A DNA stretch of 64,000 nucleotides from Paraburkholderia phytofirmans PsJN (GCF_000020125.1 NC_010681.1:4402001-4466000), one strand, 5' to 3'; shown: positions 23,316 through 32,327, counted from the stretch's first letter. Notes: generated from the letters alone by a model not told the origin. Made by a program: numbers and translations.

Positions 23316-24881
23316 ATGATGAACGCCACGGCTTCCGCCGCCGCCCTACCCGCCGCTGAACCCGCCCCGCTCAAGGGCGGCGCCTTGGCCTTGCTCACGG
23401 TCGGGCTTGCGCTCGGCACGTTCATGGAAGTGCTCGACACGTCGATTGCGAATGTCGCGGTGCCGACCATTTCCGGCAGCCTCGGTGTCGCGACCAGCCA
23501 GGGCACCTGGGTGATCTCGTCGTATTCGGTCGCCTCGGCGATCGCAGTGCCGCTGACAGGCTGGCTCGCGCGGCGTGTCGGCGAAGTGAAGCTCTTCACG
23601 CTGTCCGTGTTGCTCTTCACGATCGCTTCCGCGCTGTGCGGCTTCGCGCACAACTTCGAATCGCTGATTGCGTTCCGGCTGGTGCAGGGGCTCGTTTCGG
23701 GACCGATGGTGCCGCTTTCGCAGACCATTCTGATGCGCTCCTACCCGCCGGAAAAGCGCGGACTCGCGCTGGGTCTATGGGCGATGACGGTGATTTGTGC
23801 GCCCATCTTCGGGCCCGTGATGGGCGGCTACATCACCGACAACTACACCTGGCCGTGGATCTTCTACATCAACGTGCCGATCGGTCTGTTTTCGGCGGTA
23901 TGTGCGTTCCTGCTGCTGCGCGGCCGTGAGACAAAGACCACGAAACAGCGCATCGACGCGGTCGGCCTCGCGCTGCTCGTGATCGGCGTGTCGTGCCTGC
24001 AGATGGTGCTCGACCTCGGCAAGGATCGCGACTGGTTCAACTCGACGTTTATCGTGACGCTGGCGGTGATCGCGGTGATCTCGCTCGCCTTCATGCTCGT
24101 ATGGGAGATGACGGAAAAGGAGCCGGTGGTCGATCTTTCGCTATTCAAGGATCGCAACTTCGCGCTCGGCGTGGTGATCGTGTCGTTCGGCTTTATGGCC
24201 TTCTTCGGCTCGGTGGTGATTTTCCCGCTCTGGCTGCAAACGGTGATGGGTTACACCGCCGGGCTGGCTGGTTTGGCGACCGCGCCGGTCGGTCTGCTCG
24301 CGCTGTTTTTGTCGCCGATGATCGGCAAGAACATGCACCGGCTGAACCTGCGCGTGGTGGCGAGTTTTGCGTTCATCGTGTTTGCGTTCGTCTCGTTCTG
24401 GAACTCCACGTTCACCCTCGACGTGCCGTTCAATCACGTGATCTGGCCACGGCTCGTGCAAGGCATCGGCGTAGCCTGCTTCTTCGTGCCGATGACCACG
24501 ATTACGCTCTCCAGTGTGCCGGATGAGCGGCTGGCGAGTGCATCCGGGTTGTCGAATTTCTTCCGGACGCTGTCGGGTGCGATCGGCACGGCGATCAGTA
24601 CGACGTACTGGGAGAACGACACGATCCGCCATCACGCGATGCTGACCGATTCGGTCAACGTCTACGCCGCGAACACCAATGCTTATACCGATTCACTGGC
24701 CGGTCTCGGGCTCTCCGGCGACGGCATTACCGCGCAGTTGAACCAGGTGGTGACGGCGCAGGCTTATATGATGGCCACCAACGATTTCTTCCGCATTTCA
24801 TGCGCGGCGTTTCTCGTGCTCGCGGCGCTGGTCTGGGTCACCAAGCCACGCAAGGGCGTGGGTCCTTCAATGGGCCATTGA
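23316..24881 (+). CDS. DHA2-family MFS drug exporter (EmrB/QacA type)
   Basis: A 521-residue, 14-segment proton-driven multidrug exporter. Family motifs are seen in LDTSIANVAVPTISG (motif D1-like) and in WVISSYSVASAIAVPLTGWLARR (helix 2 and motif A). A strong ribosome site (GAGGAGAAG) precedes ATGATG. EmrB usually works with a membrane-fusion protein (EmrA) and TolC; no EmrA/HlyD gene is adjacent, although a TolC-like lipoprotein lies 3 kb away on the other strand. It is probably controlled by the upstream MarR protein. Confidence 0.92.
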   Translation: MMNATASAAALPAAEPAPLKGGALALLTVGLALGTFMEVLDTSIANVAVPTISGSLGVATSQGTWVISSYSVASAIAVPLTGWLARRVGEVKLFTLSVLLFTIASALCGFAHNFESLIAFRLVQGLVSGPMVPLSQTILMRSYPPEKRGLALGLWAMTVICAPIFGPVMGGYITDNYTWPWIFYINVPIGLFSAVCAFLLLRGRETKTTKQRIDAVGLALLVIGVSCLQMVLDLGKDRDWFNSTFIVTLAVIAVISLAFMLVWEMTEKEPVVDLSLFKDRNFALGVVIVSFGFMAFFGSVVIFPLWLQTVMGYTAGLAGLATAPVGLLALFLSPMIGKNMHRLNLRVVASFAFIVFAFVSFWNSTFTLDVPFNHVIWPRLVQGIGVACFFVPMTTITLSSVPDERLASASGLSNFFRTLSGAIGTAISTTYWENDTIRHHAMLTDSVNVYAANTNAYTDSLAGLGLSGDGITAQLNQVVTAQAYMMATNDFFRISCAAFLVLAALVWVTKPRKGVGPSMGH

Positions 24882-24956
24882 AGTCTGACGACGCCTTAAG
24901 CAGACGCGCGCCGAAGCAATATTTTTCCTTCAACTCTTCGCGCGCGTCTTTAGCCT

Positions 24957-25457
24957 TTATTGCGTGACGGCTTCGCCATTCGTCGCCGGGATCGATTGAC
25001 CCTGCATGGCGTCCGGATGCGGCGTCGCCGGCGCGGCTTGCGAGGGTTTAGCGCCGCTTTGCGGTGCGCCGGCTGCAGTGCCTCGAACGTATTGCTTGAA
25101 GTCGGCGCCGGCTTCCCATGGGTTCGGCTTGCAGCCCATCGAACCGTCGCAATGCGCGGCGAAACCGATCGTTGCCGTGCCGTCCGGATTCGCGGCGCGC
25201 GTAATCTGATACGCCAACGCGCGCTTGCCGCCATCCGGGCCGGCGGTCTGGATCAACGTGTCGGTCGAGGCATCGATCTTGTAGGTCGAATGGCTCGCCA
25301 CCCACGCTTGCGCCCGTTGCCACCAGACATCGCATTCCGTTTTGTTCGAACACGTCAGCGGCGTGGTCGCGATCTGCATGACGTCCGGATCGACCTGCCC
25401 TTGCGTCGAACATCCCGCCGCCGCTACGCACAGCATGGCCAACAGACTTTTCTTCAT
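24957..25457 (-). CDS. Small lipoprotein of unknown function
   Basis: The 166-residue protein starts MKKSLLAMLCVAAAGCSTQ, a clear lipoprotein signal with Cys at position 16. The mature part has paired Cys residues (LTCSNKTECDVWW, HCDGSMGCKPNPW) likely to form disulfides, and a Pro/Ala-rich end. I do not recognise a named family. The upstream frame to 25628 would add 57 atypical residues. It is convergent with the drug exporter and downstream of gshA on the same strand. Confidence 0.75.
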   Translation of the reverse strand: MKKSLLAMLCVAAAGCSTQGQVDPDVMQIATTPLTCSNKTECDVWWQRAQAWVASHSTYKIDASTDTLIQTAGPDGGKRALAYQITRAANPDGTATIGFAAHCDGSMGCKPNPWEAGADFKQYVRGTAAGAPQSGAKPSQAAPATPHPDAMQGQSIPATNGEAVTQ

Positions 25458-25612
25458 CACGTTGAATCCTCCCTCTGTGGTGCGCGTCATGTCAGTTTGG
25501 ACTACGGCGCGAGTACGGTGTTTCATCTGGATCAGAGAATCGTCGGAACGCGCGGAGTATTTGCCGATGGCGTCGGAGCGCACGGCACATTGCGTAGACG
25601 TTACCGGCATGA

Positions 25613-25637
25613 ACAAAAAAACGGCCATGTTGGCCGC
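25613..25637 (-). terminator. Terminator downstream of gshA
   Basis: Read on the minus strand, CGGCCA-ACA-TGGCCG is followed by a run of T, 30-55 bp past the gshA stop. Confidence 0.75.
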
Positions 25638-25666
25638 TCTTTCGTCACCTCATCCGCGAGTGTTAT

Positions 25667-27283
25667 TCAGACACTGAACCGGTTTAGCGTGTACGCCCGA
25701 TACGCGGCGACGAACGCGTCGAACGAACCGACTTCTTCCTGTTCGAGTTTGGCTTGCTCGGCGAGCGATTGTGCGGCCAGATCGGTGAAAGCCTGGGTCT
25801 GCTCTGCATCCAGCGGACGCGCGCGGAAATACGCGGCGTGTGCCTCGCTTTGTTCAAGACCGAATGCGAGGAAGCTCTGCTGCTTCTCGCGCATGGTCTG
25901 CAGCACGCGCGCCGACGGCGTCAGCGATGCATCCGCCAGCTTCGCGCGCTGAACCGCGACGGCGCGTGCATGCGCATCGCCGCCATGCAAAGTGTCCAGT
26001 GCGGCCGCGGCCGCGTCGATCTTGATGAGCAACTCGTTCGCCCAGTCCGTCATCGCAACCGGTTGGCCGTCGCGCGTCAGTTCGAGGCCCGGCTTGCGCC
26101 CTTCCATGGTCACGCGGCCGAAATTCTGGTTGGCTTCGGCATAAGCATCAGGCGGTAACAGCGCGCTGTCGTCGAGCGCGCAGACCAGCAGGTAGGCGTC
26201 GAGAAAGCGCGACGTCTCGAGCGAAATGCCGGTCGGCTCGAACGGGTCGATGTCCATGCAACGCACTTCCACGTATTGCACGCCGCGCGCGGCCAGCGCA
26301 TGCAGCGGACGCTCGCCTGGATGCGTGATGCGCTTCGGACGGATCGTCGAGTAGAACTCGTTCTCGATCTGCAGCACGTTGGTGTTGATCTGCACCCACT
26401 CGCCGTCGCGTTGCGTGCCGATTGCCTCGTACGCGGGATACGGCTGGCTCACGGCTTTCGCGAGCGCGTCGAGGTAGCCGGGCAGCGTGTCGTAATCGGC
26501 GTGCAATTCGGCTTGCGCCGTAGTGTTCGAATAGCCGAGGTCGCTCATGCGCAAACTGGTTGCGTACGGACGATAGAGCGTGTCGGCGTCGAGCGAATCG
26601 AGTGTGTGTTTGCGATCGCGGAGAAAACGCCGATCCAGCGCCGGCGATGCGCCGAACAGATACATCAACAGCCAGTTGGTGCGGCGGAAGTTGCGGATCA
26701 GCGCGAGATAGCGGTCGGACTGGAAGTCGACCGCGTTCGCGGTGGACTGCTGGTCCGCATGCAGCAGCCGCCACACTTCTTCGTTCAGCGAATAGTTGTA
26801 GTGGATGCCCGCGATGCACTGCATCGTGCGGCCGTAGCGAAGCGCGAGGCCGATGCGGTACACGTACTTCAGCTTGCCGATGTTCGAAGTGCCGTAGTGC
26901 GCGATCGGAATGCCGTCGTCCGTGTCGGGCAGCAGACCCGGCATGGAGTTGTTCCACAGGATCTCGTCGCCGAGTTGTGCGTAGACAAAACGGTGGAGCG
27001 TGTCGAGCTTCTCGAGCGTCAGCGCGACGTCGTGCTCAGCCGGCGTGATCAGTTCGAGCAGCGCCTCGGAATAGTCAGTAGTGAGCGATGGATGCGTAAG
27101 CGCCGAACCGAGCGCGCGCGAATGCGGCGTCAAGGCGAGCTTGCCCTCGTGCGTCACGCGCAGGCTTTCCTTTTCGATGCCGCGCAGGCCGCGTATCAGC
27201 GCGTCGCGCTGCGGGCCTGAGGTCAGCACGGACAGGCGGTGCGAGAACGCGTCGGTCGTGCGGGAAGGTGTCGTGTTTGGCAT
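25667..27283 (-). CDS. gshA: Glutamate-cysteine ligase GshA
   Basis: GshA makes gamma-glutamylcysteine, the first step of glutathione synthesis. The N-terminal pattern RGIEKESLRVT and later TTDYSEALLELIT are diagnostic of the gamma-proteobacterial type-1 enzyme, with its ATP/Mg2+ and glutamate sites. IHYNYS and MRMSDLGY-type segments follow (SLRMSDLGYSN). The start MPNTTPSRTTD at 27283 gives 538 residues, close to the family size; a GTG at 27337 is in frame. It ends in its own terminator and no gshB lies beside it. Confidence 0.95.
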   Translation of the reverse strand: MPNTTPSRTTDAFSHRLSVLTSGPQRDALIRGLRGIEKESLRVTHEGKLALTPHSRALGSALTHPSLTTDYSEALLELITPAEHDVALTLEKLDTLHRFVYAQLGDEILWNNSMPGLLPDTDDGIPIAHYGTSNIGKLKYVYRIGLALRYGRTMQCIAGIHYNYSLNEEVWRLLHADQQSTANAVDFQSDRYLALIRNFRRTNWLLMYLFGASPALDRRFLRDRKHTLDSLDADTLYRPYATSLRMSDLGYSNTTAQAELHADYDTLPGYLDALAKAVSQPYPAYEAIGTQRDGEWVQINTNVLQIENEFYSTIRPKRITHPGERPLHALAARGVQYVEVRCMDIDPFEPTGISLETSRFLDAYLLVCALDDSALLPPDAYAEANQNFGRVTMEGRKPGLELTRDGQPVAMTDWANELLIKIDAAAAALDTLHGGDAHARAVAVQRAKLADASLTPSARVLQTMREKQQSFLAFGLEQSEAHAAYFRARPLDAEQTQAFTDLAAQSLAEQAKLEQEEVGSFDAFVAAYRAYTLNRFSV

Positions 27284-27604
27284 TGATGCGAGTCGGGCGT
27301 TGTCGGCCGCCATGTGCCGCAGCACTGCGGTTGACAACGTTCGGCGGAATTTTCGGTAGCGGGCACTTTAACATCTCGCCAGAACGGCTGCTTGAGGCCG
27401 CTTCGGCGGGTCGCCGGCGCATGGCGGACCACTGCTTTTTCGGGCCAATCTCGCACTATTTCGCGCCAGTCAGTCGTGTCCGTGCCACAGTACTCTATCC
27501 GCCCCGCGCCTTGCGCGCGATCCGCATTTCCTCTCCCCAAACCGCGCGATGCCTCGACCACCATAGGCGCCGCGCCGCGTCAACGACAGGCGCGACGCGG
27601 TGAC
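27284..27604. other. Intergenic region between gshA and alkA
   Basis: About 320 bp lie between the gshA start and the alkA stop on the same strand. The gshA promoter should be here. Short open frames on both strands lack ribosome sites and recognisable products. Nothing else was seen. Confidence 0.45.
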
Positions 27605-28522
27605 TTACCCGCCACGCGCGGCGCCCGCGCGGTCCGCTACTTCATTCCACAGATGCATCGCCGCGTACGCACGCCACGGCCGCCATGTGTCGGTGCGGGC
27701 GCGCTGCTGCGTGGGCCGCACGAGCGACGGATCGCGCGCGCAGATCGACTGCATCAGCACGAGGTCCCATGCGGGCCACGCGTCGGCATCGCGCCATGCG
27801 CGCATGGCCACATACTCGACGGTCCACGGGCCGATGCCGGGCAGCGCGAGCAGCGCGGCGCGCAGACTGCCGGCGTCGGCCGTGTTGCTGTCGAGCGGCA
27901 CATCACCGGTGGCGACCGCGTGCGCGAAACCCTGCAACGCCGCTACACGTTTACCCGGCATGCCGATTTGCGCAAGATCCACGGCGGCCAGCGCGGCGGG
28001 CGTCGGAAAACGCCAGGCGGTGTTCTCATGCGGATGCCCCTCGATGCGCTCGCCCGCGCGCTGCACCAGTCTGCCGATGATAGTGGTCGCCGCCTTCACG
28101 CTGACCTGCTGCCCGACGATTGCGCGCACCACCAGCTCGAAGCCCGACCACGCGCCCGGCACGCGCAAGCCGGGCACGGCTTCGACCAGTGGCGCGAGCC
28201 ATGGGTCAGCGGCGAGTTCTGCGCCGATCTTTTTCGGATCGGCGTGCAGGTCGAACATCTTTGCAATCGGCGCGGCGAGTGCGTCGGCGTGACGGCTCAC
28301 CGGCCCTTCCATGCTCGCGACCAGGCAACGCTTGCGTGGATGCTGACGCACGCTCAGCGTGCCGCTGTCGCCGGCCCAGGCGATCGCGCGACGGTACGCG
28401 CCGTCTTCCACCGCTTCGACGCCGGGCGTCGCGCGTCCGCCGAAGAAACGCAGCAGGCGCGGCCAGTCGAAAGGTGGTTTGAACGGCAATTCAAGGGTAG
28501 CGACTTCGTCAAGCGTACTCAC
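27605..28522 (-). CDS. alkA: DNA-3-methyladenine glycosylase II AlkA
   Basis: AlkA removes alkylated bases from DNA. The helix-hairpin-helix plus Gly/Pro/Asp signature is ALLALPGIGPWTVEYVAMRA, followed by the catalytic Asp region DAWPAWD. The N-terminal AlkA_N domain is present. The start is GTG at 28522, overlapping the ada stop by 4 bp (GTGA), so translation is coupled to ada. The length of 305 residues is normal. Confidence 0.93.
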   Translation of the reverse strand: MSTLDEVATLELPFKPPFDWPRLLRFFGGRATPGVEAVEDGAYRRAIAWAGDSGTLSVRQHPRKRCLVASMEGPVSRHADALAAPIAKMFDLHADPKKIGAELAADPWLAPLVEAVPGLRVPGAWSGFELVVRAIVGQQVSVKAATTIIGRLVQRAGERIEGHPHENTAWRFPTPAALAAVDLAQIGMPGKRVAALQGFAHAVATGDVPLDSNTADAGSLRAALLALPGIGPWTVEYVAMRAWRDADAWPAWDLVLMQSICARDPSLVRPTQQRARTDTWRPWRAYAAMHLWNEVADRAGAARGG

Positions 28523-29694
28523 GCGGCGTGGTCCAGTTTGGTGGTGGTTTTGATATCGAGGTCAGAGTCTGCATCGGCGCGACGGTTGCGCTCGGCTTGG
28601 CCGCCTGAAAAGTCGCCGGCATGCTGCGCCTCGTTGTCCAGCAGCGCGGCCTTGCGTGGCAAACCCCAGCGATACCCCGCCAACGCTCCGCCCTTGGCCA
28701 CCACACGATGACAAGGAATTGCCAGTGCCACCGGATTCGTCGCGCACGCGCTGGCCACCGCGCGCACCGCGCGGGGCGCGCCGACCGTCTCGGCGATCTG
28801 CGAATAACTGCGTGTCTCACCGTACGGGATGCGCCGCAACGCGTCCCACACACGCTGCCTGAATGCCGTCGAGGCGATGTCCAGCGGCAGATCGAAATCT
28901 TGACGCGTGCCGCGCAAATAGGCGTCGATCTGGGCGATGAACGGCGCCATGTGTTCGGGATCTTCCAACACGTCGGCGTTGGCGAATTCGCCGCGCAGGT
29001 CATCGGCGAGCATGGCTTTGTCGTCGCCGAAACCGATTTTGCAGATGCCCTTCTCCGTCGCCGCGACCAGTACATGACCGAGCGAGGTCGGCGCGCTGGC
29101 GTAGCGAACGATGAGTCCGGCGCCCTTGCGGCGATAGGCGGACGGTGCCATGCCCAGCTCGGCGGATGCGCTGTCGTACATGCGCGACGGCGAGCCGAAG
29201 CCCGCGTCGAGCGTGGCGCGCGTGACGTCCGAGCCGCTCTGGAGCGCGTCGCGCAAGGCGGCGCCCCGCTGCGCGGCCTGATATTGACGCGGCGACACTC
29301 CCACGACCCGCTTGAAAAGACGCTGCAGATGGAATGGGCTGACGTGCACGGCGTCGCTCAATTGCGCGAGCGTGAGGCGCTCTTGCGGGTCGGCGTCCAG
29401 CGCGGCGCACGCCCGGTTCACGATTTCCAGCTCGCGCGGCAGGCCGCCGGGCTGGCAGCGCTTGCAATCGCGAAAGCCCGCGGCGCGCGCGGCGGCGGCA
29501 TCGGTGAAGAAGGCGACGTTCTCACGGCGCGGCAGGCGCGAGGCGCACGACGGACGGCAGAACACGCCGGTCGTTTTGACGGCATAGAAGAACGCGCCGT
29601 CGGCTTGCGATTCGCGGTGCGTGACGGCTTCCCAGCGCGCGTCGTCGCAAGTCCAGCTCGCGGCGGCGGCGGTATCGGTAGATTTGCGGTTCAT
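28519..29694 (-). CDS. ada: Bifunctional Ada: alkylation-response activator and O6-methylguanine-DNA methyltransferase
   Basis: Ada repairs methyl phosphotriesters and O6-methylguanine and then activates its own regulon. The N-terminal zinc domain has its four Cys in GVFCRPSCASR and DCKRCQPG. An AraC-type DNA-binding domain follows (LTLAQLSDAVHVSPFHLQRLF). The C-terminal methyltransferase has the active-site motif PCHRVV. The start MNRKSTD at 29694 gives 391 residues. With alkA directly downstream this is a self-regulated adaptive-response operon; no A-box was confirmed by eye. Confidence 0.95.
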   Translation of the reverse strand: MNRKSTDTAAAASWTCDDARWEAVTHRESQADGAFFYAVKTTGVFCRPSCASRLPRRENVAFFTDAAAARAAGFRDCKRCQPGGLPRELEIVNRACAALDADPQERLTLAQLSDAVHVSPFHLQRLFKRVVGVSPRQYQAAQRGAALRDALQSGSDVTRATLDAGFGSPSRMYDSASAELGMAPSAYRRKGAGLIVRYASAPTSLGHVLVAATEKGICKIGFGDDKAMLADDLRGEFANADVLEDPEHMAPFIAQIDAYLRGTRQDFDLPLDIASTAFRQRVWDALRRIPYGETRSYSQIAETVGAPRAVRAVASACATNPVALAIPCHRVVAKGGALAGYRWGLPRKAALLDNEAQHAGDFSGGQAERNRRADADSDLDIKTTTKLDHAA

Positions 29695-29871
29695 GATGGT
29701 CCCGAAAAGACGGTGTCGATGCTCACCAATGTAGGCCGCATGCCGACACACTACGCTCCGGTTCTTGCTCTGTCATTGCGCTTCTTCGTAGACCCGAAAC
29801 CCCGCCAGGCGTCCGTTTAGCGGAAAACTGCGACAATTTGGCACGATATCGGGTTTTCCCTTAAAAAGTTA

Positions 29872-29900
29872 TTGCGTCGCACCAGGCCGATGTGTATATT
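29872..29900 (+). promoter_or_regulatory. Promoter of the candidate sRNA
   Basis: TTGCGT (29872-29877) and TATATT (29895-29900) are separated by exactly 17 nt. The -10 box matches consensus at five of six positions; the -35 box only in TTG. Transcription would begin near 29907. Confidence 0.5.
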
Positions 29901-29906
29901 AGTACT

Positions 29907-29981
29907 TGTCTCCTCCATGTCTCCTCCATGTCTCCTCCTGATATGGATTCAGCCCGCTCCACATAGAGCGGGCTTTTTTTC
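29907..29981 (+). ncRNA. Candidate small RNA with three anti-Shine-Dalgarno repeats
   Basis: The ~75-nt transcript would begin with three tandem 11-mers, TGTCTCCTCCA, TGTCTCCTCCA and TGTCTCCTCCT (29907-29939). It would end in a strong rho-independent terminator. Each repeat holds CUCCUCC, complementary to GGAGG ribosome sites. RNAs with CUCCUCC loops and intrinsic terminators are a known style of trans-acting regulator in other proteobacteria. No open frame with a ribosome site fits the interval. Boundaries are inferred from the promoter and terminator. Confidence 0.6.
29951..29981 (+). terminator. Rho-independent terminator of the candidate sRNA
   Basis: The 9-bp perfect stem AGCCCGCTC-CACATA-GAGCGGGCT is followed by a run of T. 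Confidence 0.9.
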
Positions 29982-30102
29982 GCCCATACGGTCCTGATCC
30001 GGCCCTCACGGGGGCTTTCACGACCTGCACTCGCAGCGCCGCCCTTTCTTCTTCTACACTGGCAATTCACCGGTTTTGCGGGCCAGCCAAGGGGCGTTCC
30101 AC

Positions 30103-30528
30103 ATGAAAATCCACATTCGCGAGATCGACCACGTAGTCATTCGGGCGACGAACGTCGAGGCCATGGCGCGTTTCTATTGCGACGTACTCGGCTGCAGCGT
30201 CGAGAAGGAACAACGCGATCTGGGCCTGACCCAGCTACGCGCAGGGCGCTCGCTGATTGATCTGTTGCAGGTGGGCGCCAAACTCGACCACGCTGAAAAC
30301 GGCGTGCCGGGCACCGGGCGGAATATGGATCACGTGTGTTTGCGCATCGATCCGTTCGACGCCGAAGCGCTCAAGGCGCATCTGGTCGAACACGGCGCGC
30401 GGCTAGGCGAACTGGGGCAGCGCTACGGCGCTGACGGCTATGGACAGTCGCTGTATCTGTTCGACCCGGAAGGCAACATGGTCGAACTCAAGGGGCCGCC
30501 GGAAGCGGCGCGCGTCACGTCGCTCTGA
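30103..30528 (+). CDS. VOC-family (glyoxalase/dioxygenase fold) protein
   Basis: The 141-residue single-domain protein has the vicinal-oxygen-chelate fold: IDHVVIRATNVEAMARFYCDVLGC at the start, NMDHVCLRI in the middle and LYLFDPEGNMVELKG at the end. The metal ligands would be the His in DHV and DHVCL and the Glu in MVELKG. It resembles small lactoylglutathione-lyase-like proteins, but the substrate cannot be assigned. The start at 30103 (MKIHIREIDHV) is chosen over an upstream in-frame codon at 30076 because the family begins there. Confidence 0.85.
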   Translation: MKIHIREIDHVVIRATNVEAMARFYCDVLGCSVEKEQRDLGLTQLRAGRSLIDLLQVGAKLDHAENGVPGTGRNMDHVCLRIDPFDAEALKAHLVEHGARLGELGQRYGADGYGQSLYLFDPEGNMVELKGPPEAARVTSL

Positions 30529-30551
30529 GACTTAAGCCATTGAAGGAAGCG

Positions 30552-31106
30552 TCAGGCGTTGGCGGGCGCCTTCAACACTGTCCATTCGATTTTCACCGCA
30601 TCGGCCTCAGCGCTGCCAAGCCACGCTTCGCCGTCCTGCACGGTGCATTGCAGCCGCATGGTCCGTTCGGCGAGCGAGCCGAGGGCCGTGGCGACGTCTT
30701 CGCCGAGCGTCCATACCGTCACGTTGCGCATACGGTCCACCTTGTTGCGCACGCCTTGCCACCAGATGTCCGACGCGCGGCCGCCGTAGGCGATCACGAT
30801 CACTTCGTTCGAGCGGCCGCTCGCTTTGGCGATGCGCCGTTCATCCGGCTGGCCGACTTCGATCCAGGTTTCGATCGCGCCGGTCAGATCCTTTTCCCAC
30901 AGATCCGGCTCGTCCACATCCGACAAACCTTTGCAGAATTCGAGCCGTTCCTGCGCGAACAGCGCGAACGCGGCGACGCGGACCATCATCCGTTCGTCGG
31001 TTTCGGAGGGGTGGCGTGCGATCGTCAGTGAATGGTCGGCGTAGTAATGCCGGTCCATGTTGGCGATCTGCAGTTCCGCCTTGTAAATCGTCGATTTGAG
31101 AGCCAT
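30552..31106 (-). CDS. yaeQ: YaeQ family protein
   Basis: The 184-residue protein starts MALKSTIYKAELQIANMDRHYY, the typical YaeQ N-terminus. It continues with HPSETDERMMVRVAAFAL and the PD-(D/E)XK-like core (EPDLW, WIEVGQPDERRI). YaeQ proteins have a nuclease-like fold of unsettled role; an early report of RfaH-suppressing activity was later doubted. The longer frame to 31247 adds 47 unrelated residues. It is convergent with the VOC gene. Confidence 0.9.
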   Translation of the reverse strand: MALKSTIYKAELQIANMDRHYYADHSLTIARHPSETDERMMVRVAAFALFAQERLEFCKGLSDVDEPDLWEKDLTGAIETWIEVGQPDERRIAKASGRSNEVIVIAYGGRASDIWWQGVRNKVDRMRNVTVWTLGEDVATALGSLAERTMRLQCTVQDGEAWLGSAEADAVKIEWTVLKAPANA

Positions 31107-31247
31107 GCCGTTGCTAAACCAGGCGCTCGCTCCACCGGAGCGAACTGAAAAAGAATCGTCGACGGCGCGTTGCCGTTTTCCGTGTTTGTTGTACATCTTC
31201 TGTTCCTCCCGCGCCGTCTGCCGGCTTGCATACCGCGAGAGAAGCAT

Positions 31248-32225
31248 TTATCGCGCCACTGTCGGTTCGAAAGCGGTGCCGTAGACCTCGCCAGCGGCTT
31301 CCCGCAAGGCTTCGAGCACCACCGAGGCCGCCGGAGAAAGCAGGTGCGACTGGCGCGTGATGATACCGAATGTGTCCATCCTGCACGGTAAATCGATCGG
31401 TATCCGCTTCAGAACGCCGTACTGTTGGTACTGACGCGCCACTTCGTCCGGTAAAACCGCCAACATGTCGCTTTGGAGCAGCAGGCTCGAAATCGCCAGA
31501 AAATTGTTGGTATTGACCACGTTTTGCGGCGGATTCAGCCCGATTTGCGAAAACATCAGATCGAAGCGGTGACGTAAAACGCTGCCCGGAGGATGTAAAA
31601 CCCAGCTCGCATTGACGATTCCACGCAGTGTCAAACCTGTCTCATTTTCGAGATGATGGCCGGGACGCGCCACCACGCAAAGCGGTTCGTCGGCGAGCGG
31701 TTCGTAGCGCACTTCGGTCTTGAACTGATTCTGCCGCTCCAATACGCGGCCGATCATGATGTCCAGTTCGCCTTCCGCCAGTCGCGGCAGCATTACATCG
31801 GAGGTTTCGACTTCTGCCCAGATTTGCAGTTGCGGATAGCGTTCCTTCACGCTGGCGATCGCGCGCGGCACCATGGTCGCCGCGGCCGCCGCGATCACGC
31901 CGATCCGCACTTGCCCCGCCAACCCCGAACGCAACGCCGAGATTTCGTCGTGCGCATGACTCAGATTCGACAGCACCATGCGCGCATGACGGATCATGAC
32001 CTCGCCGTACAGCGTGGCATGCATGCCATGCGGCGTACGGTCGAACAGGCTCACTTCCAGCATGTCCTCGAGTTCTTTCAGCAGACGCGACGCGGCAGGC
32101 TGGGTCATGCCGAGCACGTCGGCGGCACGCCGGACATTGCCCTCCTCTTCCATTGCCGCGAGCAATAGCAACTGCCGCGTCTTGAGCCGCGCCCGCACGA
32201 ACCAGTTCGAGTAGCTACGCGTCAT
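31248..32225 (-). CDS. LysR-family regulator of the arabinose cluster (GbpR-like)
   Basis: A 325-residue LysR regulator. The winged helix-turn-helix is RQLLLLAAMEEEGNVRRAAD then VLGMTQPAASRLLKELED, and the effector domain spans residues 95-300. It is divergent from the arabinose uptake and catabolism genes, the same arrangement as GbpR beside sugar-binding-protein genes in Azospirillum. It probably controls the divergent operon in response to L-arabinose or a product. The start at 32225 (MTRSYSNWF) is chosen over 32291. Confidence 0.88.
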   Translation of the reverse strand: MTRSYSNWFVRARLKTRQLLLLAAMEEEGNVRRAADVLGMTQPAASRLLKELEDMLEVSLFDRTPHGMHATLYGEVMIRHARMVLSNLSHAHDEISALRSGLAGQVRIGVIAAAAATMVPRAIASVKERYPQLQIWAEVETSDVMLPRLAEGELDIMIGRVLERQNQFKTEVRYEPLADEPLCVVARPGHHLENETGLTLRGIVNASWVLHPPGSVLRHRFDLMFSQIGLNPPQNVVNTNNFLAISSLLLQSDMLAVLPDEVARQYQQYGVLKRIPIDLPCRMDTFGIITRQSHLLSPAASVVLEALREAAGEVYGTAFEPTVAR

Positions 32226-32305
32226 GGCCTGTCTCCGACCGGTTTCGATGAGGCGGCTCGCAGTCACGAGCCGCGAACTCTGGCAATGCAAGGCTCCATC
32301 ATGCC

Positions 32306-32327
32306 ATACCGGAATTGATATCGGGAT
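32306..32327. promoter_or_regulatory. Candidate LysR-type operator
   Basis: ATACCG and CGGGAT are inverted half-sites (one mismatch) 10 nt apart in the divergent region between the LysR gene and the arabinose cluster. The spacing suits a LysR-type box, but only one copy was seen. Confidence 0.35.

Larger units (their letters stand above)
29695..30102. other. Intergenic region holding a candidate small RNA
   Basis: Divergent region between ada (minus) and the VOC gene (plus). It contains a promoter-like pair at 29872-29900, three 11-bp repeats, and a strong terminator ending at 29981. The remaining 120 bp before the VOC gene show nothing else. Confidence 0.6.

Noticed and set aside
28621-29820. 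A 399-residue open frame antisense to ada
   Set aside because: Same composition artefact; the opposite strand has the full Ada motifs.
29907-29939. Three tandem 11-bp repeats as a CRISPR-like array
   Set aside because: Repeats abut with no spacers, are far too short, and no cas genes are present; an sRNA fits better.
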